Source of the DNA: Arthrobacter sp. B2a2-09
GTDB taxonomy: Bacteria; Actinomycetota; Actinomycetes; Actinomycetales; Micrococcaceae
Length of the DNA stretch: 64,000 nucleotides
Assembly: GCF_027587375.1 (NCBI RefSeq)
Contig: NZ_JAMXIC010000015.1
Span: 17,318-81,317 of the forward strand
Reading direction: 5' to 3'
How positions within the stretch are numbered: the first letter of the stretch is position 1; every line of letters begins with the position of its first letter. Under the pieces are notes generated by a model. It had not been told where the DNA came from. It did not search any database and worked only from the letters and a program-made list of their open reading frames with translations. The position numbers were made by a program, and so were the translations under genes. Below are positions 34,042 to 42,382 of this stretch, one piece after another.

Positions 34042-34905
34042 GTGAGTGACTCAAATGCTTCCGCCGCCACCCGTCCTGCGCGGCGCAATTCATCAGGCCT
34101 GCGGCGCGATCTGGAGCTCCTGGAAATCCTGGGATCCCCGGAGTCGGTTGCCGCCTCTGGACTAGGCGTGAGCAAGGTCGCCGAAATTGCAGGCCGCGAC
34201 AAGGCCCAGGTATCCCGGACGCTTGCCACCCTTGCAGAGGCCGGCCTGGTCGACAGGGACCCGGATAGCCTGCTGTACAGCCTCGGATACGGGCTTTACG
34301 CCTTGGCCGCGCGGACCGCCGAGGCCAGGATGGTCAGCGTCTCCACCCCGTTCCTCAAGCGCGTCTCCGCAGCCACCCACGAAACCACGCACCTCTGCGT
34401 GCTGCGTGGCGGCACGGTGCTGACCCTGAAGAGCGAGATGTCCAACCACACATACAGGGCACTTGGCTGGGAAGGCGTCAGCGTGGACGCCTGGGGCACA
34501 TCCTCCGGGCGGGTGCTGGTCAGCGACTGGGATGCCACAGCCCTACGCGATTGGTATGACACCAACGCCGCCAAAGCCTCGGAATTGCAGGATCTCTCCC
34601 CCTTGGCGTTGGAAGCAGGGCAAGGCCAACCCGGTCACCGGCCCAACAAGATCCAGAGCTTCGAGGACCTTCGCACCGAAATTTCCCTGATTCGCCGACG
34701 CGGTTATGCAGTAGTTGACGAAGAGTTCGAACTCGGGGTGGTGGGCGTTTCAGCCCCCGTCTACGACTTCAAGAAGCGGATCGTGGCGGCATTCAATGTC
34801 AGCGCCCCGAAACAGCGCTTCGGCCGCCACCTGGAGCAGGCCGGGGCTCTGGCGGCGAAAGTGGCGATGGAGTTCTCGGTGTCATTGGGGGCGCCGGTTG
34901 CGTAG
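34042..34905 (+). CDS. IclR-family regulator of the betaine-importer / Fae operon
   Basis: 287 residues. An N-terminal winged helix-turn-helix (about 20-85: GLRRDLELLEILG, GRDKAQVSRTLATLAEAGLVDRD) precedes the IclR effector domain with HETTHLCVLRGG, SSGRVLVSD and RRRGYAVVDEEFELGVVGVSAPV (in outline). The GTG at 34042 directly follows a -10 element and gives the normal family length; ATG codons upstream (34012, 33997) lie within the promoter and lack ribosome sites. Divergent to the operon ending at 22819, so probably its local regulator. Confidence 0.85.
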   Translation: MSDSNASAATRPARRNSSGLRRDLELLEILGSPESVAASGLGVSKVAEIAGRDKAQVSRTLATLAEAGLVDRDPDSLLYSLGYGLYALAARTAEARMVSVSTPFLKRVSAATHETTHLCVLRGGTVLTLKSEMSNHTYRALGWEGVSVDAWGTSSGRVLVSDWDATALRDWYDTNAAKASELQDLSPLALEAGQGQPGHRPNKIQSFEDLRTEISLIRRRGYAVVDEEFELGVVGVSAPVYDFKKRIVAAFNVSAPKQRFGRHLEQAGALAAKVAMEFSVSLGAPVA

Positions 34906-34911
34906 GCGGTA

Positions 34912-35523
34912 TTACTGATCGAGTAGGGCGTCCCTGTCGACGCCCAGAAGGGCCGAGGCGAGGCTGGCGATCAAGTCAAGCACGTCGTCGCTGCTCGCGA
35001 TCCCGGCAAGGACGTCCATGACCAGGCCGTCCTCCTGGGCGACGAGGGCACGGGCGATCTTCGCCGGGGCAAGTACCGGAAAGAACTCACCGGCCCGCAC
35101 ACCCTCGTCAATGACCCTTTCGTAGATCAGTTGTTGGGCGCTGGTGAGTTCCTCCTGAATCCGCCGGTGCTCCGGGTCCCTGAGTGAGTGGGGCCAGTAT
35201 TCGTAGGGTATCCGGGAGACATCATCGTCCAGCCCCGCGGTGGTTCCTGCCCGGATAACCGCGGCGAGGCGGACAGTCGGGCTCATGTCGGCGCTTACCG
35301 CCTCCGACAGTTTTGCAAGAAGGCGGTCGGAGGAGGCCTTGACTGCAGCGGCCGTGATGTCGGCAAGGCTCCCGTAGTAGTACAGGACGGCATTGGCGGC
35401 CATACCTGCCTCCGCCGCAATTGCACGAAGCGTCGCGCCTTCCGCGCCGTCACGAGCGGCCACAGCCTGCGCCGCTGCAACGATCTCCCGGCGGCGTACT
35501 TCCCTTTTGCTGAGACCTGCCAT
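34912..35523 (-). CDS. TetR-family transcriptional regulator
   Basis: 203 residues. The N-terminal DNA-binding domain (about 5-50) reads KREVRRREIVAAAQAVAARDG then TLRAIAAEAGMAANAVLYYYGS. The rest is a helical ligand-binding domain. ATG at 35523 is preferred, with AGGGGG six bases upstream; ATG at 35529 is too close to it. Divergent from the APC permease gene across two near-identical operator-like inverted repeats, so it likely represses the permease and amidohydrolase genes and itself. Confidence 0.88.
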   Translation of the reverse strand: MAGLSKREVRRREIVAAAQAVAARDGAEGATLRAIAAEAGMAANAVLYYYGSLADITAAAVKASSDRLLAKLSEAVSADMSPTVRLAAVIRAGTTAGLDDDVSRIPYEYWPHSLRDPEHRRIQEELTSAQQLIYERVIDEGVRAGEFFPVLAPAKIARALVAQEDGLVMDVLAGIASSDDVLDLIASLASALLGVDRDALLDQ

Positions 35524-35571
35524 TGCCATCCCCCTGCTTCGATGCCTATTGACAACCAGCCTAATCGAGTA

Positions 35572-35603
35572 TTGAATGTCATTCAAATTTGAATGTGATT
35601 CAA
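35572..35603. promoter_or_regulatory. Twin TetR-type operators upstream of the APC permease gene
   Basis: Two inverted repeats, TTGAAT-GTC-ATTCAA (35572-35586) and TTGAAT-GTG-ATTCAA (35589-35603), lie 17 bp apart. A related half-site TTGATTCAA follows near 35611. TTGACA at 35549-35554 offers a -35 element whose -10 would fall in the first operator. The region is distinctly AT-rich. GAAGGAG at about 35621 is the ribosome site of the permease gene. Confidence 0.75.
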
Positions 35604-35632
35604 ATAACTTTTGATTCAATGAAGGAGTCACC

Positions 35633-37183
35633 ATGCCACATCCCCTTCCACCGCCCACCGCGCCACCCCTCGCCCTTCCCGCCGTTACTGCGGGCAAAGG
35701 ACTGAAGGCCGGATCGATCGGCATCGGCCCCACAGTGGCATTGGGACTTGCCGCAGTGGCACCGGCCTACAGCCTTGCCGTAACCCTCGGTTTCGTTGTC
35801 CTGGCAGTGGGGACGAGCACGCCCGCCGCGTTCCTTCTAGGGTTCCTGCCCATCTTGTTCACGGCTTTCGCGTTCCGGGACCTCAACCGGGAAATGCCCG
35901 ACTGCGGCGGGGTTTTCGTGTGGATCTCTCGAGTGTTCGGGCCGTGGGCCGGATGGTTTTTCGGTGGCTGGGTACCCCAGATCGCCACCTTCATCGCCAG
36001 CGCGGCCCTGGCCCAGGTTGCCACAACGTACCTCCTGACCTTTCTGGGGCTGGGCTGGGCGGCCTCCCAACCGGTAATCGTCGTCGCCATTGCATGCGGG
36101 CTGATCGCCCTCAGTGCTGTTGTGGCAGCCCGGGGAATCGAACTATCCGCATGGCTCCAGTACGCCCTGATTGCCCTGCAGCTGGTTGCCCTGGGCGGGT
36201 TCTGCATTGGAGCCTTTATCGCCATGGGCGCCGGCAGTTCAGTAGCCGGTGCGGAGACACCGGTCCTGGACTGGTTCAATCCCTTTGCCTCCGGCGATCT
36301 CTCCAGGCTGGTCCACGGCGTCATTCTGTGCCTCTTCATCTATTGGGGCTGGGACGCGCTTATAGCCGTGAATGAAGAAACTACAGACCGCAAAGGCACC
36401 CCCGGGCGGGCCGTGGTCATCACCACGGTAATCCTGCTGCTCTTCTACGTCGTGACCGCAACAGCTGCCGTCGGATTTGCCGGGACCAAAGGCATCACGG
36501 ATCCTACAACCGTCTCAGACGTCCTGTCAGTCCTTGGCCCCCAAGCTACGGGTGGCCTCTTCGGCCAGGTCATCATCCTCGCCGTTGGCCTCTCGGCATT
36601 GGCGGCCCTGATGACGGTCGCGATCAGCAATCCCCGGTCCTGGCTCAGCATGGGCACCTACGGCGCGCTGCCCGCAGCAACGACAAAGATGCACACGTCC
36701 AGGGGGACCCCAACTAAGTCAATCACCTGGTGGGCCGTCCTGAGCATTGGCGTGACAGTGGTGCTGGCATCGATCAGTGCCGACTTCATCGGCCTGGCCA
36801 TCCTTTCAGTCGGCCTGATGATCGCCGCATACTACGCCGCGACGGCCCTGGCCTGTGTTGTGTACTTTGCTCCCCAGATGCGCACCTCGGCGTCCGCCCT
36901 TTTACTCAAGGGCATCCTGCCTGGCCTTGGAGCGCTCTTGATGATGGGGGCTTTTTTATACAGCGCCATCGACATGTTGTCCCCCGAATACGCCGGGCTT
37001 TCCTGGCTCGGCATCGGAACGGTGTTCTGGATCGGAATCGGCGCCATGGCCCTGGGGGTTCTGGTCATTGCCATCATCTGTCCCAGGCTCCGTGCGTACT
37101 TTTCCGGGCAAACGATCCCCCGGGGAACCTTCTCCACCCGAAACGAATTGCAATCCATCCTGAGCAGCGAAACCGAGGCATAA
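35633..37183 (+). CDS. APC-superfamily amino acid/polyamine permease
   Basis: 516 residues with about 12 membrane segments. The start of the first segment, KAGSIGIGPTVALGLAAVAP, and the glycine-rich break typical of APC transporters are visible; FVWISRVFGPWAGWFFGGW (about 98-116) marks the second and third helices. A clear ribosome site GAAGGAG precedes ATG. The stop is followed at once by the carbon-nitrogen hydrolase gene, so the imported compound may be the amide or nitrile cleaved by that enzyme. An amino acid, polyamine or amide substrate is likely; it cannot be named. Confidence 0.88.
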   Translation: MPHPLPPPTAPPLALPAVTAGKGLKAGSIGIGPTVALGLAAVAPAYSLAVTLGFVVLAVGTSTPAAFLLGFLPILFTAFAFRDLNREMPDCGGVFVWISRVFGPWAGWFFGGWVPQIATFIASAALAQVATTYLLTFLGLGWAASQPVIVVAIACGLIALSAVVAARGIELSAWLQYALIALQLVALGGFCIGAFIAMGAGSSVAGAETPVLDWFNPFASGDLSRLVHGVILCLFIYWGWDALIAVNEETTDRKGTPGRAVVITTVILLLFYVVTATAAVGFAGTKGITDPTTVSDVLSVLGPQATGGLFGQVIILAVGLSALAALMTVAISNPRSWLSMGTYGALPAATTKMHTSRGTPTKSITWWAVLSIGVTVVLASISADFIGLAILSVGLMIAAYYAATALACVVYFAPQMRTSASALLLKGILPGLGALLMMGAFLYSAIDMLSPEYAGLSWLGIGTVFWIGIGAMALGVLVIAIICPRLRAYFSGQTIPRGTFSTRNELQSILSSETEA

Positions 37184-38095
37184 ATGCGAGTCCTATCCAT
37201 AGCGGCAATCCAAACGAAGCCCGTTCCCTACGACGTCGAAGCAACCTGGGAACGGTTCGCCGCCCAGGCCGAAACCGCCAAAAGCCTAGGTCCCGAAGTC
37301 GACGTCATCGTCGCACCCGAACTGCTGCTCGCAGCACCCGGGGAATTCCTGATCCCGGACCCGGACGGCGAGACCCGTTCCGCCGGACCCATCCCAAGCG
37401 GGCTCACCAACCGCATTTCCGAACTGGCCCGCCGTCTGGGGGTCTGGCTCGTGCCCGGATCGCTCCTGGAGACCGACGGTGGAAACACCTACAACACCGC
37501 AATCGCGGTTTCCCCCGAAGGCGAGATCGTGGCCCGATACCGGAAGCTCTTCCCGTGGCGCCCGTTCGAATCCACCACGCCCGGCGACTCGTTCGTGACT
37601 TTCGACATCCCTGACCGCGGACGGGTGGGCCTCGCCATCTGCTTCGATGGGAGCTTTCCGGAAGTATCGCGGCAACTGGCATGGCTTGGAGCAGAAGTCA
37701 TCATCCAGCCCACCCTGACCACAACCCGGGACAGGGAAATGGAAATCGTGATGTCACGGGCCAACGCCTTCGCAAACCAGGTGTACGTGGTCAATGTCAA
37801 CGGCGCGGACCCATCTGCAGTGGGCGAAAGTGTCATCGTGGACCCGGAGGGCACCATCATGCAGCAAGCGAGGGGAGGCGAAGAAATCCTCTACGCCGTC
37901 CTTGACCTCGACCGGGTTACGCAGGTCCGGCGCTACGGCACACTCGGCATCAACAGGCCGTGGGCCCAACTCCAGGACCAACAAGGAATCCTGTCCTACC
38001 CCATGTTCGGCGGAGCGCATTTCCAACCCCCGGCGTGGAGCGCAGCGGACCTGGACAATTCACGCGCGAACCAATTCAGCGCACCGTCTCTCTAG
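37184..38095 (+). CDS. Carbon-nitrogen hydrolase (nitrilase superfamily amidase)
   Basis: 303 residues. The catalytic triad is in place: Glu46 (VAPELLL), Lys121 (RYRKLFPW) and Cys153 (AICFDGSFPE). It therefore hydrolyses an amide, carbamoyl or nitrile group in the cytoplasm. It begins directly after the APC permease stop, suggesting coupled import and hydrolysis. Pattern AICFDGSFPEVSRQLAWLGA resembles amidases such as formamidase and N-carbamoyl hydrolases more than true nitrilases. Confidence 0.88.
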   Translation: MRVLSIAAIQTKPVPYDVEATWERFAAQAETAKSLGPEVDVIVAPELLLAAPGEFLIPDPDGETRSAGPIPSGLTNRISELARRLGVWLVPGSLLETDGGNTYNTAIAVSPEGEIVARYRKLFPWRPFESTTPGDSFVTFDIPDRGRVGLAICFDGSFPEVSRQLAWLGAEVIIQPTLTTTRDREMEIVMSRANAFANQVYVVNVNGADPSAVGESVIVDPEGTIMQQARGGEEILYAVLDLDRVTQVRRYGTLGINRPWAQLQDQQGILSYPMFGGAHFQPPAWSAADLDNSRANQFSAPSL

Positions 38096-38120
38096 GGACC
38101 ATACCGATTACAGAAGCCCG

Positions 38121-38148
38121 CGCGCCCCCGCCCACCCGGGGGTACGCG
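38121..38148 (+). terminator. GC hairpin after the carbon-nitrogen hydrolase gene
   Basis: CGCGCCCCCG (38121-38130) pairs with CGGGGGTACGCG (38137-38148) except for a two-base bulge. There is no T run, so it would act as a weak or factor-assisted terminator at best. Confidence 0.4.
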
Positions 38149-38314
38149 GATTTCCTGTGAGTTTCGGAAGAGTTCGGCTACCCGCAATTGAACCTGTCGT
38201 GAACGTTTCCGCGGTGAGGCCCAATCGGCAAGACGAGGACCCTCCCCACAACAAGAATCATCCGGGGACGCATTTTCGATCGATAAGAACGCAATAGCGA
38301 AGGGTCTTACATTG

Positions 38315-40027
38315 ATGAAGACAGCCAAGAAAAACAGGCTTGCCACAGCAGCGGTCCTGGGGGCCGTGCTGATGGCCGGATCCGCGGTGGCGCCGGCGAT
38401 GGCCGACGACGCTTCACGCGGCGGCCAGGACGTCCAGGGCCAGCCGGGATCAGACAGCAGCAAGGGCCAGGGTGGCCAGGGCGAAACATCGAAGCATGTC
38501 CTGCTGCTTTCGGTGGACGGCCTCCACCAGAAGGACCTGGATTCGTACGTCAAGAACCACCCGACGTCGGCACTGGCGTCGCTGGTCAACCACGGCACCA
38601 GCTACACGCATGCCCAGACTCCCGTGCCTTCGGATTCCTTCCCCGGCATGGTGGGCCAGTTGACGGGCGGCAATCCCGGGACCACCGGCGTCTACTATGA
38701 CGACACCTTCAACAGGGCACTCCTGCCCGCGGGCACAACGGATTGCAAGAACACCGCGCCCGGCGCCGAAGTGGCCTTCACCGAAGCCGCAGACAAGAAC
38801 CAGAACTCCCTCGACGCCGGCCAGGGCCTGCCCGGGCTTCCGGGCAGCATCCTGAACATGACGGGACAGCCCGGCTCACTCCTTGACCCGGCCGCCCTCC
38901 CGGTTGACCCGGCAAGCTGCAAGCCGGTCTACCCGCACCAGTACTTGAAGGTAAACACGGTCTTCGAAGTGGCGAAGAGCGCCGGCCTGACCACGGCGTG
39001 GTCGGACAAACACCCGGCCTACGAAATCCTGAACGGCCCTTCTGGCAAGGGCCTGGATGACCTGTTCACCCCGGAAATCAACAGCAAGGCCGCCGCTCCC
39101 TTCACTGGCGACTGGACGCAGGACAACGCCGCAACCCAGCAGTACGACGGCTACAAGGTCCAGGCCGTCCTGAACGAAATCGATGGCAAGGACCACTCCG
39201 GCACCAAGACAGCCGCAGTACCGGGCATCTTCGGGATGAACTTCCAGGCCGTCTCGACGGCACAGAAGCTCCCGACGTCGGACGGCCTCACCGGCGGCTA
39301 CCTTCAGGGCGGCACCGTTCCCGGCCCGCTCTTGAGCAAAGCCCTGGACTTCGTCAACGCTTCTGTGGGGAAGTTCGAGTCCGCACTGGCCGCTTCCGGC
39401 CACGCCAAGGACACCACAGTGATCCTTTCTGCAAAGCACGGACAGTCCCCGATGGACTCTTCGACGCTGACGAGGGTCCCTGACAGCGCAATCATCGACG
39501 GCCTGAACGCGGCATGGAAGTCGACCCACCAGGGCTCCGCAGACCTCGTGGCGTTCTCCACCGACGACGACATCATGCAGCTGTGGCTTTCGGACCACTC
39601 GCAGGCGGCAGCCCAGTTCGCCAAGGACTACCTGGCAGCGCACTCGGCCGCCGGTAACGACGTCAGCGGTGCTGCCAAGACCGTGACAACCTCGGGGTTG
39701 AGCAAGGTCTACGCGGGCAGCGAAGTTGCAAACTACTTCGGCACCAAAACCAGCGACGAACGTTACCCGGACATCCTGGGCATCGCCCAGACCGGCGTGG
39801 TTTACACCGGTGGCAAGGCTAAGATCGCCGAACACGGCGGAGCCAGCGCGGACGACCGCGATGTGCCGCTCGTGATCTCCGGCGCGAACGACGAACACGC
39901 CCGGACGGTGACCAGCGCTGTCGAGACGACGCAGATTGCGCCGACCATCCTGAAGACCCTTGGCCTGGATCCGAACAAGCTGCAAGCCGTGCAGATCGAG
40001 GGGACCAAGGCCCTCCCCCAGCGCTGA
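38315..40027 (+). CDS. Secreted alkaline-phosphatase-superfamily phosphodiesterase/pyrophosphatase
   Basis: 570 residues. A Sec signal peptide (basic start, hydrophobic core, cleavage after APAMA) is followed by a low-complexity Gly/Gln/Ser linker (about 30-57). The catalytic domain opens HVLLLSVDGLHQKDL with a metal-binding Asp; PVPSDSFPGMVGQLTGG places a Ser/Thr nucleophile as in nucleotide pyrophosphatase/phosphodiesterases. Later Asp/His metal ligands appear in WSDKHPAYE and IAEHGGASADDRDVPLVISG. Probably cleaves phosphate esters or anhydrides outside the cell. GAAGGG at about 38299 serves ATG 38315 or TTG 38312. Confidence 0.87.
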   Translation: MKTAKKNRLATAAVLGAVLMAGSAVAPAMADDASRGGQDVQGQPGSDSSKGQGGQGETSKHVLLLSVDGLHQKDLDSYVKNHPTSALASLVNHGTSYTHAQTPVPSDSFPGMVGQLTGGNPGTTGVYYDDTFNRALLPAGTTDCKNTAPGAEVAFTEAADKNQNSLDAGQGLPGLPGSILNMTGQPGSLLDPAALPVDPASCKPVYPHQYLKVNTVFEVAKSAGLTTAWSDKHPAYEILNGPSGKGLDDLFTPEINSKAAAPFTGDWTQDNAATQQYDGYKVQAVLNEIDGKDHSGTKTAAVPGIFGMNFQAVSTAQKLPTSDGLTGGYLQGGTVPGPLLSKALDFVNASVGKFESALAASGHAKDTTVILSAKHGQSPMDSSTLTRVPDSAIIDGLNAAWKSTHQGSADLVAFSTDDDIMQLWLSDHSQAAAQFAKDYLAAHSAAGNDVSGAAKTVTTSGLSKVYAGSEVANYFGTKTSDERYPDILGIAQTGVVYTGGKAKIAEHGGASADDRDVPLVISGANDEHARTVTSAVETTQIAPTILKTLGLDPNKLQAVQIEGTKALPQR

Positions 40028-40072
40028 TCCAGCGCGCTTCAAACACTGGAGGGGTTCCGCGGCCGGGCGGCC

Positions 40073-40084
40073 GAGGGGCCCCTC
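40073..40084. terminator. Short GC palindrome after the phosphodiesterase gene
   Basis: GAGGGGCCCCTC is a perfect 12-bp palindrome 46 bp after the stop, close to a second GC inverted repeat (GGCCGGGCGGCC at about 40061). There is no T run. A terminator role is possible but weakly supported. Confidence 0.3.
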
Positions 40085-40200
40085 CCTTGTGATCATCCGA
40101 CCTTGGGCTGCACGAAATGGACCGTTCCGCTGGCTAAGCCTGCATTGGGCGCCACGCCACGTCTGCTTACAATCAAACGTCAGCAACTACTGAGGGAACC

Positions 40201-40542
40201 ATGAAGAAAATCACCACAACCCTGCTCGCGGCCGGGCTCCTCCTCTCCGCTTCAGCCTGCTCCGCACCGCAGCAGCTGAGCACCGCGGACACTTGCAGCC
40301 GGGTCAAGACCGTCATCTCGAACCCCACGAACACCACGGACAAAACCGGAACCATCCGGGTAGCCAACCAGCTCCGCCCGATCGAAACCGTTTCCTCGGA
40401 TGAGCTGAAGCCCACCCTGAAGACGATTGTGGACTACCTGGACGAGTCCGCGAAGGACAGCCCGGATACCGCGAAGCTCAATGCCCTGAAGAACGATTAC
40501 CAGAACGCGGGCACCAACTACAGCAAGTACTGCGGCGGCTAA
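40201..40542 (+). CDS. Small lipoprotein of unknown function
   Basis: 113 residues. Signal peptide MKKITTTLLAAGLLLS with lipobox SASAC at about residues 16-20. The mature part is helical and hydrophilic with two cysteines (DTCSR and the C-terminal YCGG), which may pair. No family recognised. TGAGGGAA lies just before the ATG. Monocistronic, followed by a 12-bp-stem hairpin. Confidence 0.75.
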   Translation: MKKITTTLLAAGLLLSASACSAPQQLSTADTCSRVKTVISNPTNTTDKTGTIRVANQLRPIETVSSDELKPTLKTIVDYLDESAKDSPDTAKLNALKNDYQNAGTNYSKYCGG

Positions 40543-40561
40543 AGGCAGTTTGCATTCCATA

Positions 40562-40595
40562 CCCGAGGACTGGCCATGGGCGCCCAGTCCTCGGG
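40562..40595 (+). terminator. Hairpin terminator candidate after the small lipoprotein gene
   Basis: CCCGAGGACTGG (40562-40573) and CCAGTCCTCGGG (40584-40595) form a perfect 12-bp stem with a 10-nt loop. It lies 19 bp past the stop codon. No T run follows. Confidence 0.6.
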
Positions 40596-40663
40596 TGGCC
40601 GGCATCGGCACGGGTGTCCGCTTTGTCGGCTTCAGCCTGCCCGTGAACGGACGCTGAAACCCC

Positions 40664-41935
40664 ATGGATAGTTCGAACCCGCGGGACGTCTTCCGGATTC
40701 CCGGCTACCTGGCGTTCTGGTCGGCCTACACGGTGTCGGGTTTTGGAACCTACATCACCACCTTGGCTCTGCAGGTCCTGGTGCTGGATACGCTTCAAGG
40801 CACCGCAACCGACGTCGGCCTGCTGAACGCGGCCCGGTGGCTCCCCTATCTCGTTTTCGGATTAGTCGCCGGTGCCCTCGTCGACCGACGGCCACGGAAA
40901 CCCGTGCTCGTGGGAACAGATCTCGCGCGGGGCGTCCTCCTGCTGGCCATTCCGATCCTCTACGCGATGGGACGGCTGAACCTCGTTGTCCTCATCGTCT
41001 TCGTTGCCTTCTTCGGCGTCTTCTCCCTCTTCGGCGACGCCGCGTCCCAGTCGTTTCTCCCGCGGATCGTGGCCAAGCGGGACTTGCTGGCTGCACACGC
41101 GAGGGCCGACCAAAGCGATGCTGTCGCCCAGACTTCCGGTCCACTCGTTGCCGGCGGCTTGGTCACGCTCCTGGGAGCTCCCTTCGCCGTCCTCGCCGAC
41201 GCCGTGTCCTACCTCTTCTCCGCACTGGCGATCTCCCGCGTGCGCGTTGTGGAGCCACGGGAGATATCCGGTACGTCCCTGCGGGGTCTCCGCGCGGAGA
41301 TCGCCGAGGGACTCCGCTGGGTCTACCGGCACCGCGTCCTTGCACCAATGGCCGTCGGATCCCACGTGTGGTTCCTCTCCAACAGCATGCTCGGAACAGT
41401 CTTCGTATCTTTCGTCTTGCTTGAACTGAGGTTGTCTCCGTTCGAACTTGGCATCACCCTGGCGGCCGCTGGCGTCGCCGGGTTGCTCGGAAGCAGCTTC
41501 TCGACCAGGTTCGGGATGAGATGGGGAGCCGGACACGCGGTGATCATCTGCAATGGCCTCATGTCGATCGCTTGGGCGATCATCGCCGTCGTGCCTACCG
41601 GCAGCGGACAGAAGTGGTTCGTGATTCTCTTGCTGGCCGCGGGGCAGGCCCTCTACGGACTCGCCCTAGGACTGAGCAACGCGAACGAGATGGGTTACCG
41701 CCAAGCGGTAACCCCGGACCACCTGCAAGGACGAATGAACACCACAATACGGTCTGCGAACCGGGCGATGATTGTGGTCGGCGCGCCCACCGGCGGTCTG
41801 CTCGCGGTATCAATCGGGTACCAGCCGACGCTGTGGATCGCTATCGCGGGATTCGTGGCGGCTGCCGTGTTCCTTGCGGCGTCGCCGTTCCGCTCGGCAC
41901 GGCACGGAGACGCTGCCCAGGGCAGCCTTCAATAG
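40664..41935 (+). CDS. MFS transporter, enterobactin/macrolide-exporter-like
   Basis: 423 residues with about 12 membrane segments. The N-terminus FRIPGYLAFWSAYTVSGFGTYITTLALQVLVL in outline, and the loop VAGALVDRRPRKPVLVGTDLARG (about 65-87, shortened here in meaning), match exporters of the EntS/MefA type (MFS_3). The QSFLPRIVAKRDLLAAHAR segment is also typical. Substrate unknown. It stands alone between hairpins. Confidence 0.87.
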   Translation: MDSSNPRDVFRIPGYLAFWSAYTVSGFGTYITTLALQVLVLDTLQGTATDVGLLNAARWLPYLVFGLVAGALVDRRPRKPVLVGTDLARGVLLLAIPILYAMGRLNLVVLIVFVAFFGVFSLFGDAASQSFLPRIVAKRDLLAAHARADQSDAVAQTSGPLVAGGLVTLLGAPFAVLADAVSYLFSALAISRVRVVEPREISGTSLRGLRAEIAEGLRWVYRHRVLAPMAVGSHVWFLSNSMLGTVFVSFVLLELRLSPFELGITLAAAGVAGLLGSSFSTRFGMRWGAGHAVIICNGLMSIAWAIIAVVPTGSGQKWFVILLLAAGQALYGLALGLSNANEMGYRQAVTPDHLQGRMNTTIRSANRAMIVVGAPTGGLLAVSIGYQPTLWIAIAGFVAAAVFLAASPFRSARHGDAAQGSLQ

Positions 41936-41962
41936 GGGCTGCGGCTCCGCGGCCCGCAGCCC
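41936..41962. terminator. Hairpin between convergent MFS and small-protein genes
   Basis: GGGCTGCGG (41936-41944) and CCGCAGCCC (41954-41962) form a perfect 9-bp stem with a 9-nt loop, right after the MFS stop and 9 bp before the stop of the convergent gene. It could serve both transcripts. Confidence 0.55.
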
Positions 41963-41970
41963 GGCGCACG

Positions 41971-42270
41971 TTATAGCGCGGTGTGCTTCCCGAACGGATG
42001 GTGGCCCGTGGCCGGCTGTCCATGGCTGCCCAGCCACTCGGACAGGGCCTCGCGCAATATCTCGCTGGCCGTGAGGCTGAGCGTTTGTGAAGCCGACTCC
42101 AGGGCACGGTCCAGTTCATCAGGGATCTGGAAATCCAGGGGCGAGGGACGGCTGTCTTCCTGCAGCTCGGAAGGCACGCCATCGCCGCGCAACAGCTTGC
42201 CGACGGCTGGCTTCATGTCGTTTTCCGTCCACGCCGAAAGGCGCTCGAAATGGCTCACGTCTCGTGTCAT
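41971..42270 (-). CDS. Small protein with ribbon-helix-helix-like C-terminus
   Basis: 99 residues. The central DFQIPDELDRALESASQTL and SLTASEILREALSEWL stretches look like the strand-helix-helix of CopG/RHH DNA-binding proteins. GGGAGG seven bases before ATG 42270 defines the start. It may be an antitoxin-like or plain regulator, but no toxin gene is adjacent: its neighbours are an MFS gene and a SnoaL-like gene. Confidence 0.55.
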   Translation of the reverse strand: MTRDVSHFERLSAWTENDMKPAVGKLLRGDGVPSELQEDSRPSPLDFQIPDELDRALESASQTLSLTASEILREALSEWLGSHGQPATGHHPFGKHTAL

Positions 42271-42382
42271 GTTTTTCCCTCCCATCAATCAAGCATCCTC
42301 CGTTGTCGCGTTGCCGTCACCCTCTACGAGTAATTACTCTCTAACCATCGCGAATTGCGTCGAGCGGGGAGAGCCGACGGGG

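Noticed and set aside
38876..40186. 436-codon minus-strand frame
   Set aside because: Antisense to the secreted phosphodiesterase gene; no motif.
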